In this document: one piece after another, positions 11,659 through 24,235 of the stretch
How the letters are laid out: each line of letters starts with the position of its first letter
Numbering within the stretch: the stretch's first letter is position 1
Assembly: GCA_015345905.1 (NCBI GenBank)
Contig: JADDTR010000004.1
Coordinates: 186,001 to 250,000, forward strand
DNA length: 64,000 nt
Origin: Aotearoamyces nothofagi
Lineage: Eukaryota; Ascomycota; Leotiomycetes; Leotiales; Tympanidaceae
Reading direction: 5' to 3'
Program-made: the position numbers and the translations under genes
The notes under the pieces: generated by a model
Seen by the model: the letters and a program-made list of their open reading frames with translations, nothing else
Database searches by the model: none
Told to the model about the DNA's origin: nothing

Positions 11659-14600
11659 TTACAATGCACCTTCGTCTCCGCGGCTGATGCGTCTTATACC
11701 TTTTACAACCACTCTGCGAGTGTACGCATTCATTTCGCTAAGATTCACCTCAAAGACATCTCCAATATTAACATCTTCTATAGGACACCATTCAGGTGTA
11801 GCCATTACAGCAGCGAATCCACCTAGCGAATTAATGTTTCCACTCACTCTATCAATCATAACGCTTCTGGCAACGAACTCGAAGGTGGCTGGCAGCTTCG
11901 CCTCACCGTATCGCAATGCGCGGATAAGGAGTTGAATAATCCAACATCTATCAGCGCTTCGAATGCTCTCTGAGATGATTCTTTCTCGGCTGTCGAGACG
12001 GGGTATCAGTTGATCTATATCATCCTTTGAGAATGGTAGATAGTTTGTTGTCTTGCTGCCGATCATTGATTTGCCAAGCCGAGCCTCTTCCAGAAGGGCG
12101 GCTTCAATTTGCCAGTGATTCAACAGATCACCATATCGACGTAGCGGACTTGTGCACTTAGCACTCATCTCCGCACCTAGTGCAACATGAGGTCCGGCCG
12201 TTGTTGAGGGAACTACCGTCCCAATAATTTTCATGTAATCTGAGATGACCTGTGCTGAAGGCTGCCCTGAAGGCCCAGCTGATGGGAGAACTACTTGGCG
12301 GAAGTAGTCCGCAGGAGCAGGTTTGTCGGGGTTTAACTGTGTGACCCTATATAAGATGGGTATACCCCGTTCATGACACCACTGCGCTGCAACCTCGGAA
12401 GCTAGAAGCATGAGGTTCGTGACCGGACCGTGGGGGTTACGGGTAGCGTCGAGCTCATCATCTAGTTGAGCAACTCTTAGGGTGATTTTAGGGTCCCGTG
12501 AGAAACGGAAGCTAACTGGCCTCTTGAAATCCAACCAAGATTCCATTCGATGTTCTACTGTGACACTATACTCTGGTCTCACCATGGATACTGAACCCCT
12601 GGCAGCCAGTTTCTTGCGACGCGCCTCGCCCAAACTAGACAGGAGAGTCAAATTTTGCCTATCCTGCTCTGATAGCTCATCGCTGCGCAGTAAAGCACGA
12701 GTTTGCTCCGGGATTGCTGGGCAGTGCCCGACACTCAGTTCTGTTTGGTTGGTGGGCACATCATGCCCAAGAACTTGACTCAACGTGTCAGGAGTAATGT
12801 ACTGGACATTGCGCAGGATTCCTGGAGTGATCTGATGTTCTAACAGAACTCCTTGCGAATTTATTCTTGCGCTGAATGTCAAACAGGGACGAAGCGGTGC
12901 AAGACTTAGATGATCTCTGACGGCCTCTAGAGGCAACATGCTTACAACGCGGTCGGGAAAATATACGTTTTGGGTGACGGATATTGCACGAGCAGCGATC
13001 TGACTCGTTGGCTTAATCTGTGAAGCTGGATCAGCTACATGAACATGAACCCAATATTCATCAGTCGAATCTGTAACTTCAACAGAAATACCATCGTCGA
13101 TCTCGTGAGCCCCAGTATCATCAATACAGTAGACGGGCATTTCACCCCAATCTTTTCGAATATGTTCCAGCACATCTGGAGACAGCATTCCAGGAGGGCT
13201 TCCTTCTCGGATTAGCCCTCTACTCTCTCGTTGAAGTAGTCCTCGCCCTGTACATGGTAATCGAAGATCATATCCAGCGCGAACTTCCCAAGGCGCTATG
13301 TCACCGATCTCCTGCAGAAATATCCACCCACAGGATGGATCTAATGGAAAGCGTTCGTACCTTCCCGTCGCTCTTAGTATCGTCGAACCTATGCTATTCA
13401 TTGGGGAATAGTCACTGAAGGTTCGTAGAGCAGACCAAGACTCCATAAAATATAGGTAAGGTTCGTCACCAACATCAAAGCAGTCTTCGATATGGAAGTC
13501 TTTATCAGGGAGGTCCTCGCCATCATTAGGAAATGCAGGCCCGACACCATTTGGGTCTGATAGGCGGTTCTTCCGGATATCATCGATGAGTTTCTGACAC
13601 TTGGCAATGAATTTAAGGAACGCCGTAGGATGTGAAGATAGTGGGGTGCCATGTGCTGAGGCAATGACATATTCCTGGTAATTCCGGACGTCATCGCACA
13701 CGGACTGGATGTATTTTAACTCTTCCTTCGAGCTGATTTCGAATTGACCCCATACACGAGCATTTCCCAATCGCTGGGCACGAAAGCCTAGATCGCTTAG
13801 CACCAAAGAGCGATACACAGCGTATAGTACTGGCCCGGGAATTGAACCTTTTTCCATCTCCACATCACTGGATGAAGGGGGTATAAGTTCACTGGCAATT
13901 TGTCGTAGAGTAGCATGGCGAAGTTTATGGTTGTAAGATACAATGCTGTGAGCATTGTCAAGCTTATATGCTAGCGCTCTGTATGCAGCATCAGAAGCTT
14001 TCCAGAAGTCGACCATCTTCTGAACAAGTGGAGCTCCAATATTCCTTGGCAGTGCAGTTTTAAAGCCTTGTAGTTTGTCTTGCAAAGTTTCCGAGACGTC
14101 TTCATTGGGAAGAAAAGGAATCAACGTATCAAGCTCTTCAGGTTCCACGAATCGAGGTACAGAGAAGAGTACACGAGCTGACTTTTGGGCTATCCATTTT
14201 CCACTCATTGTGTAGAATTGCGATTGCCTTCGTACATCGCGAATATAGATAGCGAGTTCACTCTGCGCACCGACCGATCTCCTGTACCGATGTTATTATT
14301 TAAACTTAGACAATAAAATGAAGAGTTCAAGCGGATTTTGACAAAAGGCGTACCCTAATTCAACCATGTCTCCTCGAAGAAGGAATGTGCGATTGTCCCC
14401 AACATCCACAAGATCATCCTTCTCAAAGAATGGCAGAGTTGGCATATCGTCTGTACCATCATCTGGCGACTGGCTGAAGTCGTCCTTATTTGCTAGTTGT
14501 GAGAAAGCATTGGTAATTCCAGCACCATGACCAGGGTTCGATAACAGAAAGTTTGAGGCTTTTGTATCCAAATATGATGCCTCCCAGAGCCGTAATCGGT

Positions 14601-15307
14601 TTCGAATATTGAGTTCTGTATGTTCATTATCTAGGTCGACACTTTTGAGGGGCAACGGCAGTTGAGTATCAACTGGATGAGTCTCGGGGACAGTATCGAA
14701 CAAGGGGTCCTGCAAATGTCAACAAGTCTCTCTTACTAGCTACTCCATAACTTACATTGCTAGATGAGCTGAATCTTCTTAAAGAGTGCTTTGAAATGTT
14801 AAAAGAATTTAAAGAGTGGTTTGCTTCGGTAAATTTGAAATTCCAGCCAGGCTTATATAATGTGGAATAACTATTTCGTGAAGAAACCCCTTTCCCTCTT
14901 TGTTCCTGCTGTTCTGTACTGGTAAGCTCCCAATCATTTTGTGCCTGTTCGTCTGTCTGTCTGCATGAACAAGCAACCAGGACCGAATTTATACATCCAT
15001 CGTCCCAACATTGGGGCGGGGACGAACGTTCTACACTCGAATCGCCCCCATTTGTGTTTTGTGAGCTAGACAATATATTTTTGCGATCCGACGATAAATT
15101 GCGACAAGGAACAGGTTCGCCAGCGATCCTAAGATTGGTACGGTACCATTGCGTAGTCTTCCTAGCCACTGGAAGGCCAGAAAGCTGTGTGCTGAGTATA
15201 GGCAATTGTAGTTTCGTTTCCCCCGGAGGTCTCAAATGTGTTTTGGCCGATCTCCAATGAATAGATCTTGAGGCTACGCGCTGTACCGCTTTAATAGAAC
15301 GAGGCAT
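11659..15307 (-). CDS. Mitochondrial RNase II/RNB exoribonuclease (Dss1/CYT-4-like)
   Basis: Three exons (15307-14756, 14709-14354, 14281-11659) give 1176 residues. The start at 15307 opens a basic, Ser-rich leader (MPRSIKAVQRVASRSIHW) typical of mitochondrial import. The RNB catalytic domain begins near residue 685, with the acidic metal cluster in CIDDTGAHEIDDGIS (D690, D691, D698, D699), then the PFL-type and C-terminal S1-like regions. Length and N-terminal extension fit the fungal Dss1/CYT-4 group, the exonuclease of the mitochondrial degradosome that trims and degrades mitochondrial RNA. The join at intron 2 (GTACGC donor) restores a conserved-looking stretch, SELAIYIRDV to QFYTMSGKW. 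It shares a 469-bp upstream spacer with the molybdopterin synthase gene. Confidence 0.9.
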
Positions 15308-15776
15308 TGTCCTTATGAGATTACATCCTTGTAATCCATCGATACAACAGAGTTGACAGTTGAGGCCGCGATATAATTTAAAGACGACTTTGCCATACAA
15401 TATGTCGGATATCTGTAAATTTCGCGACGAGATTCACGATAGCACGTGATAGATGGCCTGTGCACAGAAATTAATACGCTAATGCTCCACCAAAATTTGA
15501 TTTTACATCCCGATTCTCCCTTCCTCCCTCACCTTGCTCGTATTGCTTCAGCAGGTACGCAAAGAGGTAAGGAACATCAATCTCGTTTCATTAATAGCAC
15601 CTTCGTATGATGCCAAAACATTAGCATGTATTACCTGAAGCATAGCCTTTTTGGCGAAGCAATGTGGTCCACACCAAGATCTCTGACAGAAGAAAACTCT
15701 TATTTTTGTATTACAATTACCATACTGTACTGTGCTTACGTGTACCTCGGTGTAACAGTTTAGGTACGAAGAGAGC
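15308..15776. promoter_or_regulatory. Bidirectional promoter region with CACGTGA
   Basis: This is the 469-bp spacer between two divergent starts. A CACGTGA element at 15443-15449 lies 136 bp upstream of the exoribonuclease start. In yeasts such sites bind Cbf1/USF-type bHLH factors and are common upstream of mitochondrial and sulfur genes. Function here is inferred. No TATA box can be called with confidence. Confidence 0.45.
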
Positions 15777-16070
15777 ATGCCTGCCTCAAAGGTCCCCGAC
15801 GGCCATTTCGTGCTACTTTATTTTGCATCTGCAAATAGTTATACATCTAAAGAATCGGAGACGTTCCAGGCTCCCCTCCCTTTGTCGAGCCTGTTCGAGC
15901 TACTAGAGCGGAAATACGCAGGTATAAAGGAGAGGGTATTGGATAGCTGCCTTGTTACCATCAATTTAGAATATGTGGACATCCCAGATGAACCCACGAC
16001 ATCAGCAAGTGATATCACAATCCAAGCGGGTGATGAAGTTGCCATCATCCCTCCTGTGAGCTCTGGATGA
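15777..16070 (+). CDS. Molybdopterin synthase sulfur carrier subunit (MoaD/MOCS2A-like)
   Basis: Single exon, 97 residues. It has the ubiquitin-like beta-grasp pattern of MoaD: HFVLLYFASANSYT at the start, a LFELLERKYAG helix, LVTINLEYVDI, then the C-terminal stretch DEVAIIPPVSSG. The terminal Gly is the residue that becomes a thiocarboxylate and donates sulfur to precursor Z in molybdenum-cofactor synthesis in the cytosol. The end reads Ser-Gly where bacteria have Gly-Gly. This may be normal for fungal CnxG-type proteins. Nitrate reductase and xanthine dehydrogenase would depend on it. Its stop lies only 115 bp from the stop of the convergent PSI-domain gene. Confidence 0.88.
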   Translation: MPASKVPDGHFVLLYFASANSYTSKESETFQAPLPLSSLFELLERKYAGIKERVLDSCLVTINLEYVDIPDEPTTSASDITIQAGDEVAIIPPVSSG

Positions 16071-16185
16071 ACAAGTCGATTAATAACCTGATTATCTCAA
16101 CAGAGGTTTTAACAAAATCCACCTCTGTTAGGAAGAACATCCGAAGGTTGCTTAGAATAAGCATAATGGGGAGGCTTCATTTGGA

Positions 16186-16750
16186 TCACCCAAGGAGAGG
16201 ATCATTTTCAACTGATCGTCTTACAGTCGTGTCTCTCAGCTCAAGCACCCATGCTTTCCACCAATCTGGGTTATAGTACTTCCACACCTTCCACCAATCA
16301 CTTTGCCTACTTTTCCACCGTGGTTTAATCTGCCGAATGACTTTCACACTCAAAGCAACCAACCCGAGTACTACAAAGGTAGATAAAACAGACAAAACGC
16401 AAGTAAGAAGGGTAATTGTGGATACATGGCATCCAAGTGGGCGAGCTCGTAATTCCCAGCGTTCAGACCACAATGGGCAAATGTCAGGGTTGTAAAACGG
16501 GGCAAGAATATGTACTTTGTATGGATTTGGCACACAGGTCGAGGTCTGAGCATAACGTCAGTCTAGACATTCACTTGGGAGTTAATCGTCCTACCGTTGG
16601 GCACCAGCTACATGGTCCCTGTGCCAGACAGTTCCAGCACTCCTGATGACCCCAACACTGAATTAGCAGCTCATCTGAGCTATGGTTCGATCCAGTAATA
16701 GTACCAAGATGGGAATTGTGAACCTTGGCGGCCTCGTCTCCCTCAGCCAT
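16186..16750 (-). CDS. PSI-domain single-pass membrane protein
   Basis: Two exons, 16750-16595 and 16545-16186, joined across a 49-nt intron (GTAGGA donor, ACTGAC branch, CTCAG acceptor), give 171 residues. Residues about 26-75 form a plexin/semaphorin/integrin (PSI)-like Cys cluster (QCWGHQECWNCL, CSWCPT, TSTCVPNP) running through the exon junction. It is followed by DICPLWSERWELRARPLGC. One hydrophobic helix (STITLLTCVLSVLSTFVVLGLVAL) and a basic Trp-rich tail (KSRQSDWWKVWKYYNPDWW) follow. No signal peptide is seen from this ATG, so an upstream exon may be missing. Probably a type I membrane protein of unknown role. Family-level naming rests on the Cys pattern. Confidence 0.65.
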
Positions 16751-17055
16751 GCCAGCTTTGGCCCATAGGTACCCGTTGTGCTTATAGCAGACTACAACTA
16801 GACACCGTCCGAGTTGATAGCCTAAATATTTATCTCGCGACAATAGATACCTTGGCTCGTTCTCAGGCGTTGTAGCGACGAAGCTCGAGTGAGAGCGATG
16901 TTATGTGCAAGTAAGCTCTCGCGTACCGACCTAAACCGTTAAAGGTTAGATTGGCTGGCGAAAGCTTGAAAGTCGGAGCAGCGGCCTCAACGGCGACACG
17001 GTGAAGTTGATGCCGATGCAAACACCGTCACGCCGTCGAGAGCCGTCAAGTCATC
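16751..17055. promoter_or_regulatory. Short divergent promoter region
   Basis: A 305-bp spacer lies between the PSI-domain gene (-) and the Zn2Cys6 regulator (+). It must hold both upstream regions unless the PSI gene has a further 5' exon here. No specific site can be called. Confidence 0.4.
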
Positions 17056-19948
17056 ATGGAGATAGACCCACGATTAAGAGCTGATGCAGCTCCTGCAGGA
17101 AGCCCGTATCCTCCAATCCATCGTTCCTCCACCTCATCATCAGGGCCAACCCAAATCGCTACCAATCCGCCGAGACTCCCCATCCCACAGCAGTATCACC
17201 CTCTCCACGATGGACATCACCAGTCAACATACCCCCCTCCACAGACTCCTCAACCCATGCACAATGGAGGTATGCTTGGGGCCCAAGGGAGCGCGCATGA
17301 ACATGGCATACCTGAAGGTAGTCCGAATGACCAGAAACGACCCCGAGCATGCGAGGCTTGTCGAGGATTGAAAGTGCGATGCGAACTTGATCCAAATAAT
17401 CCAGATGGTCCATGTAAGAGGTGCGCAAAGGCAAACAGAAACTGTGTGGTAACTGTTCCGAGTCGCAAGAGACAGAAGAAGACCGACAGTCGCGTTGCAG
17501 AGCTCGAAAAGAAGATTGATGCATTAACTGCAACTTTGCAAGCAACCAAGTCAGGTTCTGCATCAGCCGGGCAAGGAAGCGAAGTAGAGGGAGACCATGA
17601 TAACTCGATGGGCCGTGGAAGGATAAATCCATACGAACAGGTCACAAATGGGGGATACAGATCACCATTTGATGCTCGGTCCGAAACACGCATTCCTGGG
17701 CCACCAGACTGGGTGACCCCCGATCGGTATCCAAGACTGCCCGAAAATGACATCTCCGACTCAAGGAAGCCTTTAGCGCCACCCATGGTTATTGCGGGCC
17801 AGAAAAGAAAGTATCAAGATACTAATTCACCCACAGCAGCGTTGGGATCTGTTCCGAGAGCCAATCAGTCAGACCAACCTAATGCTCATTCGTACCTTTA
17901 CGAGAGAAATTCTGAGAGTACACCTACCACGAAGCCCGATCTCTCGAATGAATACGCAGATGTCGTCGATAGGGGCATTATTACTCCTGAACTTGCCACA
18001 CAGATCTTTAATCACTACGTCAAAGATATGGCCCCACAGATGCCGTCTGTCGTCTTTCCTCCAGGTACGACAGCAGCCGACATTCGAAAGACGAGGCCAA
18101 TCCTCTTTCTGGCAATCTTGAGCACGGCTTCAGGTACTGATTATCCAGACATTCAAAGAATACTTACAAAAGAGGTAATACCATAAGATCCACTTGATAT
18201 TCAGCATTACTGACATTGCAGGTAATGCAAGTATACGCTGACCGTATCATTTGCCATGGTGAAAAGACTCTCGAGCTAATTCAGGCCTTACTCGTGAGCA
18301 CCATATGGTACCAATCCCCCGAACATGATCTTGTACGAGATTTATTGCTAAAATTATATAAATAGGTATTGGCCACCAGAACATTTTGAAGAGCTCAAAT
18401 TCTATCAGCTTATCCATCTCGCAGCAGTGATGGCTATAGACCTCAACATTGGCAAGAAAAATAAATCCAGAAACGAAACACAAGTGGCAAGTCTATGGCG
18501 GGATTATCCATGGCGACGAGCCCCGCTTCCCAATCCGGAAATTGTAGAAGCCAGACGAGCTTGGCTGAGTTGCTATTTTATGTGTTGTAATGCATCCATG
18601 GGACTACGTAGACCAAATCTTATAAGGTGGACACCATACATGGCAGAGTGTATTCAAGTCCTCGAGACGTCTCCAGAAGCTGCACCTTCTGATAAACTTC
18701 TCTGTCAATGGGTTCGCAGTCAGCATATTGCAGAGGAAGTGGGCGTACAATTTTCTATGGATGATCCATTCGCCAATGTTAGCATTGCGGATCCAAAAGT
18801 CCAGTATGCATTGAAAGGGTTTGAGAGAGACTTGGAACACTGGAGTAATCAAGTACCGGAGGAGGTTCAAGCTCGTAAGTACTAGTCATCTTTTGATTTA
18901 ATGTGCTGGTGCAAGAACGGATATGAACTTGAGCATTCTAGAGTGAAACTGACATTTAATAGCAACCCTAAAACTGTCCGAACATGTCTTGAATCTTTAT
19001 ATGCACGAAGTTGCCATGCACGTTAATCACAATGTGGAAGAGTTCAAGCCGCCATTTACTGAGGAAACCCTCCGTGGCAACGGTGATGCACATCGAGATG
19101 CGCTGACTCCATTGAGTCCCTCGCACATAGCTGCTTTATCCACATGTCTCACGTCTATTGATGGAATTTTCGAATCATTCCTCTCATTGGACATTGAAAA
19201 TATACGGACACTTCCTATTATGCACTTTGTTAGAATTGCGTATGCTGTTGTAGTGCTCATCAAGATGTTCTTTGCCGCGGCGACACCAAATAGCGAACTT
19301 GGCAAAGTTATCAATAAGGACAACATGAAAGTTGAACAATACCTTGACGGATTGCTTGAGAAATTTCGAGCTACCGCCGCTGATGACAAGTCTCGCCCAG
19401 CTACAAAGTTTTTAATGGTGCTGGTAATGCTGAAAGCCTGGTTTCATCGTCAGAGAACTGGTAAAATACCAAACTTCAAGACTGAGACATGTTCGGCACA
19501 ATCCCCTGCGGACAATCCAGGACAAACCGCAGGTGATGGCGGCCACTCAGTGCTCAAACATCACATTCAGAACACCGAATACAGCCCAGCAAATACACCC
19601 TTACAACTACTAAGTGAAGTCGCCACCGGCAGCAATCGCCCTAATAGTCATAATCAATACACGAGTACTCAAGGTGATTGGCATCAAGCCAACAATCAGC
19701 AGCAGTTGTACAACTACGGAGATAACAGCCAAATGCAACCGGGCTATAACGTACCTCCATATAACAACCCCAATATTGACCCAGCACTCTCTGTGGGTGC
19801 AGAATACGACTTTAGGGTGGGCGATGGCTTTGAGCAGGCAATGGGATGGACTCTAGGAGATAACGAATTCGGAAAGTACTTCAGCGATGATGCTTTCTTT
19901 GGCGTCATGATGGATTCTTTGCCTACACATGTTTTTGAGAATCCTTGA
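17056..19948 (+). CDS. Zn2Cys6 fungal transcription factor
   Basis: Four exons (17056-18174, 18222-18307, 18366-18874, 18963-19948) give 899 residues. The binuclear cluster reads CX2CX6CX10CX2CX6C, from C99 to C130, preceded by a Pro/His/Gln-rich leader. It is followed by a basic linker (PSRKRQKK) and a short coiled coil (RVAELEKKIDALTATL), the usual DNA-binding and dimerising layout. Exons 2-3 code for the fungal transcription factor middle domain (LLVSTIWYWPPEHFEELKFYQLIHLAAVMAIDL, split over an intron with a GTACCA donor). The C-terminus is Asn/Gln-rich and acidic, fitting an activation region. It resembles the War1/PrtT-like set, but I cannot name its targets. It should act in the nucleus. 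Confidence 0.88.
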
Positions 19949-20802
19949 TCTGCAGGAAAAGGCCAATGCTTTGCTTTATGATGTAGCTATCAATGGTCTC
20001 ATATACGTCCTCGGGCGAGCCTAAGTTTGAACTGTGTATAGCTGATAGCCTAATAGTGGCTTAACCGCATTAAATACCTTGTACAGTGATATGAAATAAA
20101 ATAGTTTTACAAGTATACTCCTTCAGCTTGGTGAACACAGGACACATTTGATGGGGTTCTCATACCAGCACTTTGCTTAATCCCAAGTATAGATTATCCT
20201 AATACTATTACATATAATTTTATTTCATTGCTGAATATCGTGACAATGGACTTATAATTTATCCTTAAATAACTAAGTAAGCAATTTAGTTGCTAGACTA
20301 AAGATTCTTAATTTGTATTTACTATTCTCATTCACAAACACCCCTCTCAGACTTGGATGCACTATACACGATCTGAATCTTAAATAGAAATAGAAATAGA
20401 AATAGAAATATAAGATAACGTTCATCCTGTCTCAGTGTCTAATACCGCTGGCATCGCCGTGACATTTACAAACAAATTGCATACCGTCTTATCCGTTTAT
20501 ATCACAACGTTATAAAATCTAAACCAATATAGTCACTAAATTAAAAACGCAAACGAGGTACAAAGTAAGAACCTGTGACTTTTTGCGCCATTTCTATCCA
20601 AGTCCAAAGCCTAAGCCTAGAGACAATAACCATCTAAATCTTTTGTAATGTTTGTACACCCCTTTAACTAAATGAATGATTCATTAAAACCAAATGACCA
20701 TCTCTTTCTACAACTGAATGTTCAAGGAATAAAAAAATTCCAATAAAGCTCCCATTGCATTTTCATATTTTAGGAGCCATATCCACCCCCTTCTACTCCC
20801 CT
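19949..20802. other. AT-rich spacer between convergent genes, with a microsatellite
   Basis: No gene seen. This 0.85-kb tail-to-tail spacer is strongly AT-rich. A hexamer microsatellite (AAATAG, about five copies) lies at 20381-20410. It presumably holds the two polyadenylation regions. Confidence 0.6.
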
Positions 20803-21575
20803 TTACTCCCCTTTGATGTTCGCCGGAGTACTTCTCTTACTCCCTGACTCTAGGCCGTTGACTCGTCCATATAGCCACTTTAGAACCAATGTGCTAATGG
20901 TCATTGTAGTGGCAGCTCCAGCAAAGAGAAGCACGCGCTGCGAGGTGCTGAGAAGTTCGAATAGTGGATATGGATACCTGACAGTTTAGCTTCATTCATG
21001 TTAAACTGCACCATCTTTACTTACCATCCATTATGAGCAAAGCAATGCTCAACCCACCCCCAATAAGCGAAAGCAATAGTAAATGATATGCCCATGGCCG
21101 GCAAGACATTGATGGTCCATGGTGGGGAGAGAAAGAGCAAATCGATCGTGAGCAGTATAGCCGGCATTGCGTGAAAGCCAATATCCGCGTAAGAATCCAG
21201 TTTGAAATCAGGAAGTACAAGAAGTGTTGGGTCAATGAAGTTGATACCCCAGTAGAGCACACTGATCAAGACCTCTAGCGGAGCACTGGTTAATGAGAGA
21301 ATGTTCTTGATTAGGAAAAGCTGCGGCGAAAGCGTGAAGTCGCTGAGCAGCCCGAACACAAAAGTCGCCGTGGCCAAGGTAAGGCCGATGATTGTGAGGT
21401 ACTGCCAATGCCAACCATATGATTCACTTGCGGGACTGGGAAAAACCATCAGGTACCAATATGACCCTGCGTAACTGAACAGCCCGAGAATGTGAACTAT
21501 CGCCGAAACGCCCCGCGAGGGTGACTGCAAACGCTGCAGTGGATGTCGCTCAACGAGCTGCTTGGAAGGAGACAT
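20803..21575 (-). CDS. AIG1/FAR-17a family membrane hydrolase
   Basis: Two exons, 21575-21025 and 20977-20803, with a 47-nt canonical intron (GTAAGT donor, CTGTCAG acceptor), give 241 residues. About six hydrophobic segments are visible. Known AIG1/ADTRP enzymes hydrolyse fatty-acid esters of hydroxy fatty acids with a Thr and a His. The matching positions here appear to be T61 (WQYLTIIG) and H135 (DIGFHAMPA). Other conserved stretches are LSLTSAPLEVLISVLYW, SPPWTINVLPAMG and YWGWVEHCFAHNGWYPYP, the last spanning the intron. It probably sits in the ER membrane. Lipid substrate in fungi is not known to me. Confidence 0.85.
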
Positions 21576-21792
21576 GGCGCGAGTTATTGAGCTGTACAGA
21601 ACAGATGGAAGAATGAAGTTCTCTGGACGTTGGATCCTGACCCATAAGTACCGGGGTGCCGGGGTGCCGGCTTAGTACCTGAGTACGGTGTTCGTGTCGG
21701 AGGCCGGGGAATCCAATTATCCGAAAGCTTAATTGTCAGGCTGTCTGAATATTTTCAGCCTCATCACATATCCCTCGACTACACGATATGGC
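21576..21792. promoter_or_regulatory. 217-bp divergent promoter region
   Basis: This is a very short spacer between the AIG1-like gene (-) and the WD40-cyclophilin gene (+). An imperfect direct repeat, CCGGGGTGCCGGGGTGCCGG, is visible near 21650-21670. Co-regulation is possible but not shown. Confidence 0.4.
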
Positions 21793-23802
21793 ATGGTAGA
21801 AATGGGATCAAGTACGCCAAATTCGAACAAGAGGACTCGATCGGAGTTGGAGGAATCGGAAGCAACGGCCAGCAGTAACAATGCCGCTGCCCCAGAGGAT
21901 GGTAATGCTGTCTTTCCGCAGTTAGAGACACTGCCTGTGTTAATAGTTACAGACTCCTCTTCAGACGATGACATGGGACCACAGCTCCCCACTGCAGAAG
22001 CACCAAAGAAGAAGCGTCGCGTATTGCCATACGAAAAGCTCTATATTTCTGCCTTGCCTAAGTCGGCCCGATATTCGAAGTCCCTCATGCACAAGGAGCA
22101 GCTATCCTTTCTCACTATGACACCCCTTACGGATTTCTTAATTACGAGCTCGGTTGATGGCGCTGTTAAGTTCTGGAAGAAGTCTAGCGAAGGAATTGAG
22201 TTCGTCAAAGAGTTTAAAGCGCATGTCGGAGAGATCAAGAGTGTGTCTGTGAGCGCTGATGGAAGAAGTTTTGCGACAGCGGGAGTAGACAAGACTATCA
22301 AGATTTTCGACGTAATAACTTTTGATCTACTATCGATGCTGACCTTAGAATTTACTCCAAAATGTGTTTGTTGGGTACATAAACGTGGGGCGTCATTACC
22401 ACTCCTCGCCGTCTCAGATGAAGTCAACCACTCGATTCGAATATATGATGGAAGAGGGGAGAACCAGGAGCCAATACACACGATAGCTGGTCTTCACAGG
22501 AGTGTTGTTTCGCTCATGGCATTCAATAACGTGTATGACTGTGTTGTGTCTGCAGACGAGAATGGCATGATAGAATATTGGCGTCCGGAAACCTACGAGA
22601 AGCCTGACAACGTTTTCCAATATAAGAGCTCTACAAACCTCTTTGACTTCAAGAAGTCGAAGTCCGTCCCAGCAACTCTCACCATATCCCCTACAGGAGC
22701 ACAGTTTGCGACATTCTCATTTCCAGATCGTAAAATCCGAATCTTTGACTTCCCTACCGGTAAACTCCACAGGACGTACGACGAATCGTTACAAATCATT
22801 GAAGAGATGCAACAAGCTGGCACATCATTACAAAAGCTGGAGGATGTTGAGTTTGGACGACGACTTGCAACCGAGCGAGAGATTGAGACTTCAGCATTAC
22901 GCAACAAGGCCAACGTTATATTTGACGAGACGGGTCATTTTATCCTCTATGGATCAATGCTGGGTACTAAAGTTATCAATACCTATACGAACCGTGTCGT
23001 TAAAGTCTATGGTAAAGACGAAAACTTCAGGCCTCTGAGCTTGGCCATATACCAAGGTCAACCACAGAAGAAAGGTCTCACGACAATTGCAATGGCGGCT
23101 TCGAATAATCCGTTGCTACAGGAATCAGAGGTCCGAGATCCAATCCTCGTTGCTACTGGGGTAGGAAAAGTTCGCTTTTACATGTTTACCAACGATGAAG
23201 AGATCTCCAAATCGGAAAGAGATGTCCAGAATGAGAAGCCCGCGAATCAAAATGCGCGAAAGGCTGTTGAAGCTAAGGTCGCTGAGAGCGGTACTGCAGC
23301 TGTGATCCACACCACTTATGGCGATATCCACGTTCGCCTCTTCCCAGACGCTGCACCAAAGGCTGTAGAGAATTTTGTCACTCATTCAAAGAGGGGATAT
23401 TACAACAACACTATCTTCCACAGAGTGATACGAAAGTTCATGATCCAATGCGGAGATCCTTTAGGAGATGGAACCGGAGGAGAGAGTATCTGGGGCAAGG
23501 AGTTCGAAGATGAATTCAGCACTTTGAAGCATGATAAACCGTACACATTGAGTATGGCAAATGCCGGACCTAATACTAATGGAAGTCAATTCTTCATTAC
23601 CACTGAAAAGACGGCAAGCCGCATCTTCCCGAATTTTCTTATTGCATCTGCTAACACTACCTAGCCATGGCTTGACAACAAGCACACGATCTTTGGTAGA
23701 GCTATACAAGGCTTGGATGTGATACATAAGATTGAGAACACGAGAGTTTACAAGGAGAAGCCAGAGGAGGACATTAAGATCATTAACATCTCGATCATGT
23801 AG
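21793..23802 (+). CDS. WD40-repeat cyclophilin peptidyl-prolyl isomerase (PPWD1-like)
   Basis: Two exons, 21793-23613 and 23665-23802, give 652 residues. The frame is open upstream, but the first in-frame ATG is 21793 (a second is at 21802). WD40 repeats fill about residues 90-400 (for example [32 protein letters not shown]). From about residue 500 a complete cyclophilin domain follows, with [27 protein letters not shown] and the last exon [20 protein letters not shown]1 proteins are nuclear and linked to the spliceosome. The intron (23614-23664) begins GCAAGC and ends CCTAG: a GC-AG intron, and the only join that restores the domain. Read through, it would truncate the isomerase. Confidence 0.9.
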
Positions 23803-24235
23803 TTTAGTATAGTCTTCTCGCATCTATGCATTTATTTGATACCCTCCACGTGATCTAATGTGGAGGCGGCCGCTCCAAGATCAAGATAAGACTTTATGAT
23901 TTGACTGTTTCGGCGAACACCATTCAACGCTCCGGTTTCTTATCTAAAGGGCGAATCAGCGATAAAGGATCTTGGACCTAAACGTCCGGCAATCTACAGC
24001 TCCCACATTGACGCGCAGCACCTAAGCTTGTAATAGAGGACGACAGTTTAGGTTCATTGTCACCCTTCCATATTCTGATCTGGTGAATTGGAGTAGCATC
24101 TCACAGACCTCGCCGCTATGTTACTATCTTCAATCCTCGATCTTACTATACCGAGGCACGAGGCTACGACAACTTCCGCCTCGTCTTGATTTCTAACTTG
24201 ATATACCCCGCAAGAGACTACCGCTCGAGGAAGAG
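23803..24235. other. Intergenic, promoter of the next gene
   Basis: No gene seen. It contains a CACGTGAT element near 23848 and a G+C-richer stretch upstream of the second Zn2Cys6 gene. Confidence 0.5.
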
